Source: CATOSP01 sp965237775 (GTDB taxonomy: Bacteria; Chloroflexota; Dehalococcoidia; Lucifugimonadales; UBA3495). From it: DNA of 64,000 bases. Position 1 is the first letter of the stretch. Each line of letters begins with the position of its first letter. Position numbers and translations under genes: made by a program. The DNA is taken from contig OZ250155.1 in NCBI GenBank assembly GCA_965237775.1, forward strand, positions 1,550,001 to 1,614,000. Direction: 5' to 3'. Under the pieces are notes generated by a model. That model worked only from the letters and a program-made list of their open reading frames with translations, did not search any database and was not told the DNA's origin. Below are positions 9,193 through 17,122 of this stretch, in pieces.

Positions 9193-9606
9193 CTAGAAGG
9201 GGAGGTCGTCGACGTCGTCCACGCCGGGACCGTCGTTCGCGCGCCCTCCTCCATATTCGTATGCGCCGCCTTCATCCATTTCAGAACGGCGCCCAAGCAT
9301 CTGCATATCGGTCAACGTGATGTCGTTGGAAAATCTGGTCTGCCCATCGTTTCCCTGGTACGTGCGGCTACTTAGCCGCCCTTCAACGTAAATCTGCTGG
9401 CCCTTTGTCAGATATTGATTACAGGTTTCGCCTAACCTTCCGAAAGCGCTGACGTTGAACCACTCGGTCTCTTCTCGCTGCTCACCGCTAGCAGTGGTGT
9501 ACCGGCGATTTGAAGCAATACTAAAACTCGTGACACTCTGGCCGCTCGCCAGATACCGCATCTCGGGGTCTCTACCAAGGTTGCCGATGACGATGATCTT
9601 GTTCAA
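9193..9606 (-). CDS. ssb: Single-stranded DNA-binding protein
   Basis: 137 aa. The OB-fold begins MNKIIVIGNLGRDPEMRYL and continues through EWFNVSAFGRLGETCNQYLTKGQQIYVEGRL. A short Gly-rich linker leads to the acidic tip VDDVDDLPF, the peptide that recruits repair and replication partners. It lies 11 bases after rpsF and upstream of rpsR, the standard arrangement that couples SSB to ribosomal protein expression. Confidence 0.96.
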   Translation of the reverse strand: MNKIIVIGNLGRDPEMRYLASGQSVTSFSIASNRRYTTASGEQREETEWFNVSAFGRLGETCNQYLTKGQQIYVEGRLSSRTYQGNDGQTRFSNDITLTDMQMLGRRSEMDEGGAYEYGGGRANDGPGVDDVDDLPF

Positions 9607-9617
9607 CTCGACCCCCT

Positions 9618-10220
9618 TTAGGCCGGAGTTTGTTCGCCGCCTCTGGGCTCGTCCCCAGCGGCTTCCAGCACTTCCGCCGCTTCTTCTGTGGCGATTGGCG
9701 CTTCGGCTACCGCTACCGCCGCAGGCACGGGTTCGGGTTCTGCTTCCACCGAAGCGGACGACTCGGTAGCCACAGCTTCGGTAGCCACAGCTTCGGTAGC
9801 CACAGCTTCGGTAGCCACAGCTTCGGTAGCCACAGCTGCCAAGGCGGTGTCCACTGTCTCATCGGCAGGCTGTTCAGCCACCGCCACTTGGGCCACCGGA
9901 GCCGGTTCCGGGATTGGCTGCGGAGGACCGGTAACGGTTAACAGGGACCGGAGCACCTGCTCGTCCAAGCGCAGGAAGGTAAGCAGCTCCTGGTTAAACG
10001 GGGTGTCGGCGCTGAACCGGGTCAGGTGATAACTGCCTTCCAGGAAATGATATGGACCCTTCTTAATGGCGTAGGCGAGGCGGCGAGTTCCCCAGGTCTC
10101 TTCGTGGTCCAGTTCGGCGCTGCGGTTGGTGATAAAGTCCTTAATCCGTCCCCATGCGGTGGACGCTTGTTCCTGGTTTAGCATGGGGCTAAGGACTACT
10201 ACGAGCTCATAATGGCGCAA
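9618..10220 (-). CDS. rpsF: Small ribosomal subunit protein bS6 with long acidic repeat tail
   Basis: 200 aa, about twice the usual length. The N-terminal ~95 residues are normal bS6 (MRHYELVVVLSPML, ETWGTRRLAYAIKKGPYHFLE). The remaining ~105 residues are Ala/Glu/Pro/Val-rich and low complexity, with five tandem AVATE-type pentapeptides encoded by the 15-bp repeat at 9763-9837. TTG start at 10220 with GAGGAG 7 bases upstream. The tail is probably disordered and exposed on the ribosome surface; Glu-rich bS6 tails are known, but this composition is unusual. Confidence 0.93.
   Translation of the reverse strand: MRHYELVVVLSPMLNQEQASTAWGRIKDFITNRSAELDHEETWGTRRLAYAIKKGPYHFLEGSYHLTRFSADTPFNQELLTFLRLDEQVLRSLLTVTGPPQPIPEPAPVAQVAVAEQPADETVDTALAAVATEAVATEAVATEAVATEAVATESSASVEAEPEPVPAAVAVAEAPIATEEAAEVLEAAGDEPRGGEQTPA
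9763..9837. repeat. Five perfect 15-bp tandem repeats inside rpsF
   Basis: The unit TCGGTAGCCACAGCT occurs five times without interruption, in register with the codons, and produces (AVATE)n in the bS6 tail. Identity at synonymous positions indicates recent slippage-driven expansion. Confidence 0.95.
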
Positions 10221-10271
10221 AAGGAGGCTCCTCGGCGGTTACGCGGATGGATACATGGTCAATTTGGTGTG

Positions 10272-10301
10272 ATTATAGCATCCGGGAATTGAGGGTCTCA
10301 A
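10272..10301 (-). promoter_or_regulatory. Sigma-70 promoter of rpsF-ssb-rpsR
   Basis: On the minus strand TTGAGA (10301-10296), an 18-base spacer, then TATAAT (10277-10272). It gives a leader of about 45 bases before the rpsF TTG. The -35 box abuts the glyA stop codon. Confidence 0.8.
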
Positions 10302-11546
10302 CTACGAATCGAGCCCCGGTACCGGATATCCTGAGACCAACGCCCCGACTTCTTGGGTTATTTGGTGTTGCACGGCCTCGTCGTCCATGTTGGTCAGGGT
10401 CTTCACGATCAACCGGGCAGTCTCCCGAACGGCCGCTTCGTCAAAACCCCGGCTGGTAATGGCGGGGGTGCCCAGACGCAGGCCGCTGGTGACCCGGGGC
10501 GGCTTGGGGTCGAAGGGAATGGCGTTCTTATTGACCACGATATTGACTTTTTCCAAGGCGGTCTCGGCCTGCTGCCCGGTAATATCGAGGGGTGTGAGGT
10601 CGACCAGGCAGAGGTGATTATCTGTGCCGTTGGAAACTAGCCGCAGTCCAGCTTCTGACAGCTCCCGGGCCAGCGTCTGGCAGTTGGACACCACCTGCCC
10701 GGCGTACTTGGCGAAGTCCGGGCCCATCGCTTCTCCGAAGCACACGGCCTTGGCCGCGATGACGTGCATGAACGGCCCGCCCTGGGTGAAGGGGAACACG
10801 CCAAAGTCGATGTCGCGGGCTATCTCGCTGTTGGAGAGGATGAACCCGCCCCTGGGGCCACGCAGGCTCTTTTGGGTCGTGGAAGTCACAACCTGGGCGT
10901 GGGGCAGGGGAGATGGATGGGCCCCACCGGCGACCAGGCCGGCGATGTGGGCCATGTCGACCATCAGAGGGGCTTCGACCATGTCGGCGATCTCACGAAA
11001 CCGGGCGAAGTCGATGAGCCGCGGGTAGGAACTGCAGCCGGTGACGATCAGCTTGGGACGGTGCTCCAGGGCCAGCCGTTCCACCTCATCGTAATCTATA
11101 GTTTCCGTTTCGGGGTCGACGCCGTATGAGATGAAATCGTACAGCTTGCCGGAGAAATTCACGCTAGCTCCGTGGGTGAGGTGGCCGCCGTGGTCCAGGC
11201 GCATCCCCATCACCTTGTCGCCAGGTTCCAGCAGGGAGAAGTAAACGGCCATGTTGGCCTGGGCTCCGCTGTGTGGCTGGACGTTGGCGTGGTCTGCTCC
11301 GAAGACCTCCTGGGCGCGCTGGATGGCCAGCCTTTCCACCACGTCCACGTATTCGCAACCCCCGTAGTAACGGCGGCCCGGATAACCTTCAGCGTACTTG
11401 TTGTTCATTAGGCCGGCTTGCGCTTCCAACACCGCCATGCTGGCATAGTTTTCGGATGCGATCAGCACGATGCAGTTGCGCTGCCGTTCGTTTTCCTGTT
11501 CGATAGCCCGGGCGACCTCCGGGTCCTGTTCCGCTACTCGGGACAT
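10302..11546 (-). CDS. glyA: Serine hydroxymethyltransferase
   Basis: 414 aa PLP enzyme interconverting serine and glycine with tetrahydrofolate and supplying C1 units. Conserved blocks: NCIVLIASENYAS, NKYAEGYPGRRYYGGCEYVD, MVDMAHIAGLVAGG and the PLP-lysine motif VTSTTQKSLRGPRGG. The start is the ATG at 11546, preceded by GAGGAGG at proper spacing; an ATG at 11615 would add 23 non-conserved residues. A consensus promoter lies upstream. It provides folate C1 units used by fmt. Confidence 0.95.
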   Translation of the reverse strand: MSRVAEQDPEVARAIEQENERQRNCIVLIASENYASMAVLEAQAGLMNNKYAEGYPGRRYYGGCEYVDVVERLAIQRAQEVFGADHANVQPHSGAQANMAVYFSLLEPGDKVMGMRLDHGGHLTHGASVNFSGKLYDFISYGVDPETETIDYDEVERLALEHRPKLIVTGCSSYPRLIDFARFREIADMVEAPLMVDMAHIAGLVAGGAHPSPLPHAQVVTSTTQKSLRGPRGGFILSNSEIARDIDFGVFPFTQGGPFMHVIAAKAVCFGEAMGPDFAKYAGQVVSNCQTLARELSEAGLRLVSNGTDNHLCLVDLTPLDITGQQAETALEKVNIVVNKNAIPFDPKPPRVTSGLRLGTPAITSRGFDEAAVRETARLIVKTLTNMDDEAVQHQITQEVGALVSGYPVPGLDS

Positions 11547-11650
11547 GGGTCCTCCTCTCGGTCCGCTCCAACCGCCGGTAGAGTCGTCCGCCCGCCGCGT
11601 ACGTAAGGCAAACAAACATGACCAGCGGCGAAATTAGTCGCGGCCAAGCT

Positions 11651-11679
11651 AGTTTATCCCCGGCCTGGAGGGGTGTCAA
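11651..11679 (-). promoter_or_regulatory. Sigma-70 promoter of glyA
   Basis: Minus strand: TTGACA (11679-11674), 17-base spacer, TAAACT (11656-11651). The leader to the glyA ATG is about 100 bases. Confidence 0.85.
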
Positions 11680-11817
11680 CGACGCTCTGTAGTTGACACT
11701 ATTGGTTCCCGGCGGGGACTACTCCCGCCAGCAGGACCCCGCCGGTTATGAGACGAATTGCGTCTAATAATCGGCTAATGTAAAGTAATTGTCCAGGCTG
11801 CCAGAACTAGCCTCGCA

Positions 11818-11850
11818 CAAGCTGAATTCAAGCTGAATTCAAGCTGAATT
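11818..11850. repeat. Three tandem 11-bp repeats CAAGCTGAATT
   Basis: Perfect copies at 11818-11828, 11829-11839 and 11840-11850, ending 20 bases before the methyltransferase ATG. One-helical-turn spacing would suit a DNA-binding protein, but a slippage origin is equally possible. Confidence 0.9.
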
Positions 11851-11870
11851 AATGGAGTAGGGGAGAGGGA

Positions 11871-12455
11871 ATGTCATCTGACCAGGAACCATTGACCACT
11901 CGTGATTTTATAGACTTGCTGCTGAGCCCAGACCGGCTCGTTATATCTGATCCGTTGGTGATCTTCAGCTTCTGCCCCATCAACATTCATGAAACTGTAG
12001 CGGACATCGGTTGCGGCCCTGGCTACTTCACAGTGCCGCTGGCAAAGTCATTAATAAACGGGAAGCTCTATGCGTTGGACATTGACGAGGAAATGGTCGC
12101 CGCATGTCAGGAACAGGTGGAACGGGCCCGAATGGGCAACGTGGAAGTTCTACAGTGCGGCGAGTACGATTTCCCGCTGGAACCGGCCTCATTGGACGGG
12201 GTTTTCATGGCTTTCGTTGTCCACCACAGCGAGGACCGGGCGCGGTTTCTCAGCGCCGTTCGCGACTTGATCCTGACCCGTGGCTGGTGCGTAGTCTTGG
12301 AGTGGTACAAGAAAGAGACCGAATCCGGGCCACCTCTGGAACACAGGATCGATCCGGAAGAGTTGGTCCAACTTGCGACGAACGCCGGGTTCCGGAGCCT
12401 GGGGTGGCGGGACCTAAACGGCGAGCATTACATGGTGACCTTCCGCCGGAGCTAG
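11871..12455 (+). CDS. Class I SAM-dependent methyltransferase
   Basis: 194 aa. SAM-binding motif I is VADIGCGPGYFTVPLA, followed by the acidic motif II loop LYALDIDEEMVAACQEQ and the motif IV region PASLDGVFMAFVVHH. This is the Methyltransf_11/25 architecture. The substrate cannot be told from sequence. The ATG is preceded by GGGAGAGGG. It is convergent with the disrupted CocE-type hydrolase gene, whose stop lies 13 bases downstream. Confidence 0.85.
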   Translation: MSSDQEPLTTRDFIDLLLSPDRLVISDPLVIFSFCPINIHETVADIGCGPGYFTVPLAKSLINGKLYALDIDEEMVAACQEQVERARMGNVEVLQCGEYDFPLEPASLDGVFMAFVVHHSEDRARFLSAVRDLILTRGWCVVLEWYKKETESGPPLEHRIDPEELVQLATNAGFRSLGWRDLNGEHYMVTFRRS

Positions 12456-12797
12456 TCCCGTCCGCCTTTACGCTGGGATTACCGGCAGCAGGATATTGGA
12501 AGGACGCTCCGCGTCATGGTACACGCTATTTTGCGCCGGCAGCTTGACCGCGGATACCGCCGGGTTCTCCCCGGTATTCCCGTTTACGTCGAACCTGGGG
12601 AAATTGCTGGAAGAGACGTCAATCCGGATCCGGTGTCCCTTCACGAACAGGTTGCTGGTGGGGAATAGCTGGATCGTTACCCGGTACACCTCGTCCGGCT
12701 CCATCAACGTGGTTTCCTCCCACGATTCCCTGAACTTGGCCCTAATCCCGAATCCACCGAAAAGGTGAGTGTCGCGGCGGGTTGAATGGGTAAGAAA

Positions 12798-12867
12798 GTG
12801 CTCCTGTGCATCTGGGATAATGGTTTTCGAGACAGAAAACCAACCAGAAACAAGGAGCACCCAATAG
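12798..12867 (+). promoter_or_regulatory. Transposase promoter and Shine-Dalgarno-sequestering hairpin
   Basis: An extended -10 (TG at 12813-12814, GATAAT at 12816-12821) should start transcription near 12828. GTGCTCCT at 12798-12805 is complementary to AGGAGCAC at 12853-12860, which contains the transposase Shine-Dalgarno site. Inside lies a 7-bp hairpin (GGTTTTC 12822-12828 with GAAAACC 12835-12841). Transcripts entering from outside would include the left arm and mask the ribosome site; transcripts from the internal promoter would not. This is the logic IS elements use to avoid activation by read-through. Confidence 0.65.
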
Positions 12868-14190
12868 ATGCTACCACGCAACCACCCCGACGGCATCCAC
12901 ATCGCCTTCGACGACCACCGCCTGGTCAACAATGCCGGGCTGATCCTTCCCGCCACGTTGGCCTTGCACCTGGGCCTGCCCCAACTGGTTGACCGGCACT
13001 TGGACCTGGGCTGGGCCCCAGGCCGAGCCAACACCGGCGACAAGATCATGACGCTGGTGGCTTCCGCGCTGGCGGGCGGCGACTGCATCGACGATGCCGA
13101 TGTGTTGCGCACCGGCAGGACAGCCTGCACCCTGGGCAGTGTAGTCAAGGCGCCCTCCACCTTGGGCACCTTCCTGCGCAGTTTCCGGTGGGGCCACGTC
13201 CGCCAACTGGACCGGGTGAGCCGCCAGTTGCTGGCCCGGGCCTGGGAGGCTGGGGCCGGACCCGGCGACGGGCCCCTGACCATCGACCTGGACTCCACCA
13301 TCTGCGAGACCTACGGACTGGCCAAGGAAGGAGCTCGCCACCACGGCTACACCGGTGCGCGGGGCTATCACCCGCTGCTGGCCGTCGCCGCCGGAACCGG
13401 CGACGTGCTGATGGCCCGCCTGCGCGAGGGCCGGGCCTACACCGCCCGCGGCGCCGCCCACTTCCTGCGTGAAACGGTGGGGCGGGTGCGCTACGGCGGA
13501 GCCAGGGGCCAACTCACGGTGCGGGCCGACAGCGGCTTCTATACCCACGCCGTGGTCGCCGTCTGCCGCCGGATGGATGTCCGCTTCTCCATCACCATCC
13601 GCCAGCGCACCCGCCTGCGGAATCTCATCGAGGCGATACCCGAAGAGGACTGGACGCCGATTCCCTACTGGATGGACGGCGCCGATGTGGCCGAGACCAC
13701 CTACACCCCCTTCCAGAGTGAGCCCGACGCCGCGCCGGTGCGGCTCATCGTCCGGCGGGTGAAGCCGGCGCCCGGTTCCCAACTGGCTCTCTTCGCCACC
13801 TACAGCTATCACGGCTTCATCACCGACCGGGACGGAGAGACCCTGGAACTGGAGGCTGACCACCGCCGCCACGCCGAGATCGAGAATGCGATACGCGACC
13901 TCAAGTACGGCGTGGGGCTGAACCATCTCCCCTCGGGCCGCTTCGCTGCCAACGGCGCCTGGCTGGCGGTACAGGTGATGGCCCACAACCTGGCCCGCTG
14001 GACAGCCCGCATCGGCCTGGGTCAGCAGATCGTGACCACCAAGACCCTCAGACGACGGGTCTTTGCCTTGGCCGGACGGATCACCCGCTCGGCACGCCGG
14101 ATCACCCTGCATCTTCCCCAGCGCTGGCCATGGGAAACCCAGTTCAGTCGCGCCCTGGCCCGACTGCGAGCCATTCCACTCCCAGCCTGA
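12868..14190 (+). CDS. IS1380-family transposase
   Basis: 440 aa DDE transposase. Candidate catalytic residues are Asp140 or Asp142 (LTIDLDSTICE), Asp221 (RADSGFYTHAV) and Glu337 or Glu339 (HAEIENAIRDLKYG), the last followed by LPSGRFAANGAWLAVQVMAH, typical of IS1380. The reading frame is intact, so the element may still be active. ATG with AGGAG 10 bases upstream. A 451-codon antisense ORF across it is a high-GC shadow. Confidence 0.93.
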   Translation: MLPRNHPDGIHIAFDDHRLVNNAGLILPATLALHLGLPQLVDRHLDLGWAPGRANTGDKIMTLVASALAGGDCIDDADVLRTGRTACTLGSVVKAPSTLGTFLRSFRWGHVRQLDRVSRQLLARAWEAGAGPGDGPLTIDLDSTICETYGLAKEGARHHGYTGARGYHPLLAVAAGTGDVLMARLREGRAYTARGAAHFLRETVGRVRYGGARGQLTVRADSGFYTHAVVAVCRRMDVRFSITIRQRTRLRNLIEAIPEEDWTPIPYWMDGADVAETTYTPFQSEPDAAPVRLIVRRVKPAPGSQLALFATYSYHGFITDRDGETLELEADHRRHAEIENAIRDLKYGVGLNHLPSGRFAANGAWLAVQVMAHNLARWTARIGLGQQIVTTKTLRRRVFALAGRITRSARRITLHLPQRWPWETQFSRALARLRAIPLPA

Positions 14191-16057
14191 TTGCTCCTGT
14201 CCGCTACTGACCCGCCATCCGGCCAACCGAACGCCCCGCCAACTCGCGCCAGTCCGGTCCGCGAGCGCCTCTTGCCGTGTCCTATCCCGCCATCCCCCTC
14301 ACCACAGCCACTGTAAGCCGCCATCGGCGCCCCCCAAAGCGCCTGCAGACCGCCGCCAGCCTCCCGTCTACCCAAATTCGAGCCCGGATCATCGCGCCTG
14401 TAACTTCCTCACCCCCCTTCCGCTGTCCTCACGCCGTCCATCGGTGTCCACCGGTGGATTCGGGCTAAGTATTCCGTCGGTCAGGTTCAGCGCGTACCCC
14501 TCGGGATAGTCGGGGGACGGTGGGTAAACATCAATCAGCTTGGCCGTGAAGTCAGTGTCACGTGCCGTTGACGACACCCAAAGCTCCACGGTTAGAGGAC
14601 CTGTGACCTCCACGTCTTCCGCGAGTGGCTCGGTCTGGAACACCAGGACATCGGGCCGCGACGCCAGGGGCAGGTAGGGCTGCGTCGAACCGTAAAATTC
14701 CGACGATTCCCGTTGGTCGAATCCGCCCGCTCCCATGATGGGCAGCCCAGAGGATATGTTGCCCCCAATGGTGGGCACCGGATTGTTGGGGTCGAACAGG
14801 TACTTCGAGGGCGGGTGTTCCCCGGCGGGAGTCTCGATGGACAGGCGTCCCCCGTGCTGCAGGTAGAACGGCGTTTCCTGCGCGCGCGCCAGCGGCCATT
14901 CCCTCTCTTCCCGCCAACGTCCCCCATGGTCCAGACGCCGCTCCGAGTTGCGCTTGCCCGAACCGCCTCCCATGATGAACAGCTTGACGGGATATTCCGC
15001 ATCCCTGGGACCTACCCGGCCCTTGAGATGATGGTCGAAGAACCGGAGGCGGATATGGTTGAAGTCCTCGTCCAGGTTCCCATCGAGGGTCGACTGAGGG
15101 CCAAAGTCCGCGTCTCCGGAGTGAGTAACCGAACGCTGACCGTGGGTCCACGGGCCCATGATTAACGAGACGGGCCCTTATTTCATCGCGGAGAGCGCGA
15201 CGTAATTGTCGGTGGTGGTGCGGGCGTAGGGGTCGTACCAGCTACCCATGTGCACCTGTGGCACATCAGAGAATTCGGAATAGTGGGCCTCCGCGCATAA
15301 ACCGGCCTGTTTCCAATATTCGTCGAAGTTCTCGTGACGCCATATTTCCAGCAGGTAGTTTTCGTAGTCCGGCGTCCATTGCAGCGGGGAGTGCTCTGGC
15401 CGCCAGGGCATCCGCTGGAACCAGTCTTGGATGCGTTGGTTCTCCAGGGCAGCTTTCAACACCAGAGGGTCTTCCTGCACCTCCGGGCTGTCGAGGGCCT
15501 GCCGGTAGGCCCAGGTAACCTGCCGCAGTTCGAACGCGCCGCCGTTGCGGCAACCGCTCAGAAAGGCGTTCGAGAAGCCACCGCAATCGAGCCACATGCA
15601 GCCCAGGTGGGAAGGGTTCAGGCTGGCCAACGCCGCCTGAGTGTGGGCCGCGTAGGACGTACCGTAGGTCCCGACCTTTCCGGCGCACCACGCCTGTTGC
15701 CCGATCCATTCCACGGTGTCGAATCCGTCTTCGCCTTCGTTGACGTACTTGCTGAACCCACCCTGGGAGGCGAACCTGCCCCGGGTGTCCTGGACCACAG
15801 TGGCATATCCCCTGGTTGCAAAGAAGGCGGCCTCTAGCACCCGCGCTTCGGTCGACTTGTTGTAGGGCGTGCGTTCCAGAAGCACCGGGATCGGGCTTTC
15901 CACAGGGCGTCCGCCGCGAGCGGGACGGTGTATATCGGCCATCAAGATGATGCCGTCCCGCATCAGGACTGGCACATTGGTCTCGGTGTGGACGTCGTAC
16001 TCCTGTTGAGAGGAGCTATCCGGTTGCGCCATTATTACCTCTGGTGCTCGTTTTTTC

Positions 16058-16927
16058 TTAGACCAGGGCGGTTTGCGGCGTGAGACTGGCCAACCAGGCC
16101 AAGACGGTGTCGGCGGCCTCCTGCCTGCGGTTGTTCAATGAATGGTCGCCGCCTTCGATGATGACGTAGTCGGAGCGGGGAGAGTTGACCGCTGCCGTTG
16201 CCAGGTCTTTCGCCGCATCCAGCAGACGGGTATGGGTTTCCAGTGACCCCGCGACGGCCAACATAGGCGCCTTCACCTTTGGGGCGTGGGTGATTATGTT
16301 GTACCGTTCCGTGGGCCCGTGCTTGTCCAGGTAGGCGGCGGCGCTGAACATCTGCGGGATAGGGAAGTTGACAGTAAACAGGTCCATCGCCCGTCCCTCG
16401 GCCTCCATCTGGTCGGCGCGGTCGATGTTGCCCTGAAACTCGGCGGCGTCCTCCGAGGCCATGTAGTAGGAATAAGACAGCCTTACGGGTGAGACCGGGA
16501 TAACGGCTTTGACTCGGTCGTCCTCTTCGTTCGCGGCGTAATATACAACCCTGACCGCGCCCATGCTCTGGCCGAGGATGGCGATGCGGCGATACCCGCG
16601 CTCCCATAGATCGTCGATCCCGGCGCGTAGGTCTAGGCGGCACCGGTCCAACATCTCGTACGCCACGCCATAGTAGGTGTTGTCGCTACGGTTATACCAG
16701 ACCGTGTCATGGGCAGTTGTGTTGAGGGAGAGGGCGGCGTATCCCTGTAAGCTCAGGTCCTCGGCCATTCCCAGGGTGGAGGCGGTGTAGAAATTCCCAG
16801 TAGACCCATGAATAACCAATACCGCGTCAATCGCCGCGCCGCTTTTCTGGTGTTTGGCGGGCTCCAGGAAGGCCCCGTCAAGCTTGATTCCGTCGCTAGT
16901 GGTGACGCCGACCAGGTCAACAATCAT
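16058..16927 (-). CDS. Alpha/beta hydrolase
   Basis: 289 aa. The AB-hydrolase core contains AVLVIHGSTGNFY (oxyanion-hole strand), the nucleophile elbow ILGQSMGAVRVVYYA with Ser121, and the late His in IIEGGDHSLNNRR. The ATG at 16927 follows a strong GGGGGAGAGG; an ATG at 17068 would add 47 residues without conservation and overlap the divergent promoter. Substrate unknown; dienelactone-hydrolase-like or short-chain esterase are possibilities. It follows the broken CocE-type gene's start by 26 bases in order on the minus strand. Confidence 0.8.
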   Translation of the reverse strand: MIVDLVGVTTSDGIKLDGAFLEPAKHQKSGAAIDAVLVIHGSTGNFYTASTLGMAEDLSLQGYAALSLNTTAHDTVWYNRSDNTYYGVAYEMLDRCRLDLRAGIDDLWERGYRRIAILGQSMGAVRVVYYAANEEDDRVKAVIPVSPVRLSYSYYMASEDAAEFQGNIDRADQMEAEGRAMDLFTVNFPIPQMFSAAAYLDKHGPTERYNIITHAPKVKAPMLAVAGSLETHTRLLDAAKDLATAAVNSPRSDYVIIEGGDHSLNNRRQEAADTVLAWLASLTPQTALV

Positions 16928-17057
16928 AGAGACCTCTCCCCCGCCAAATGTTTCTCCGACTACGGTTTTGTCGCCGGACGGCGGTGGTGGCCCCATTTTA
17001 GGCATAGCGGGGTACAGGCGCAATAACGGATACCGGGTTGCCGGACGGCCAGCATTG

Positions 17058-17087
17058 TTGACACTCAAATCGGCCCACCACTATAGT
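17058..17087 (+). promoter_or_regulatory. Sigma-70 promoter of the thioredoxin-reductase-like gene
   Basis: TTGACA (17058-17063), 18-base spacer, TATAGT (17082-17087). The predicted leader is about 30 bases and contains GAGGAGG before the GTG start. Confidence 0.85.
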
Positions 17088-17122
17088 TAGCGGGAAGCAA
17101 CGGTAGTGTTGAGGAGGTCTCT

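Larger units (their letters stand above)
11547..11870. other. Intergenic region between glyA and the methyltransferase gene
   Basis: This 324-base divergent intergenic region holds the glyA promoter (11651-11679, minus strand), a second TTGACA on the plus strand at 11693-11698 without a convincing -10, a small hairpin (AGACG/CGTCT near 11752-11766) and three 11-bp direct repeats just before the methyltransferase start. No gene is visible. Confidence 0.7.
12746..14464 (+). mobile_element. IS1380-family insertion sequence
   Basis: About 1719 bp. The 13-bp terminal inverted repeats CCCGAATCCACCG (12747-12759) and CGGTGGATTCGGG (14452-14464) are perfect; one extra T sits at the left end. The 4-bp target duplication CTAA flanks it at 12742-12745 and 14465-14468, as expected for IS1380. 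A single transposase gene occupies 12868-14190; the 270 bases after it contain no gene I can support. The element interrupts the CocE-type hydrolase gene in the opposite orientation. Confidence 0.93.
12468..16032 (-). pseudogene. CocE/NonD family hydrolase, broken by an IS and a nonsense codon
   Basis: Three pieces of one gene. Bases 16032-15181 encode residues 1-284, the alpha/beta-hydrolase part with VLLERTPYNKS, YATVVQDTRGRF and the nucleophile motif GTYGTSYAAH. An in-frame TAA at 15178-15180 follows ALSAMK. The same frame then continues through GPVSLIMGPWTHGQ into the X-Pro dipeptidyl-peptidase C-terminal domain until the IS boundary at 14465. After the IS, bases 12743-12468 resume as RAKFRESWEETTLMEP and run to the natural stop. 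Removing the IS and one CTAA copy restores the frame exactly (DGILRAKFRE), for about 613 residues. Intact relatives are acyl-peptide or ester hydrolases. Confidence 0.93.

Noticed and set aside
9763..9837. CRISPR-like repeat array
   Set aside because: The 15-bp units are directly adjacent without spacers and are in frame within rpsF.
12871..14226. 451-codon minus-strand ORF over the IS1380 transposase
   Set aside because: It is antisense to an intact transposase with clear DDE motifs and its own product is low-complexity Gly/Val/His-rich with no family; long antisense ORFs are expected at this GC.
15178..15180. Programmed stop-codon read-through or two separate hydrolase genes
   Set aside because: The gene is also interrupted by an IS, and neither half contains a complete CocE fold, so simple decay is the better explanation.
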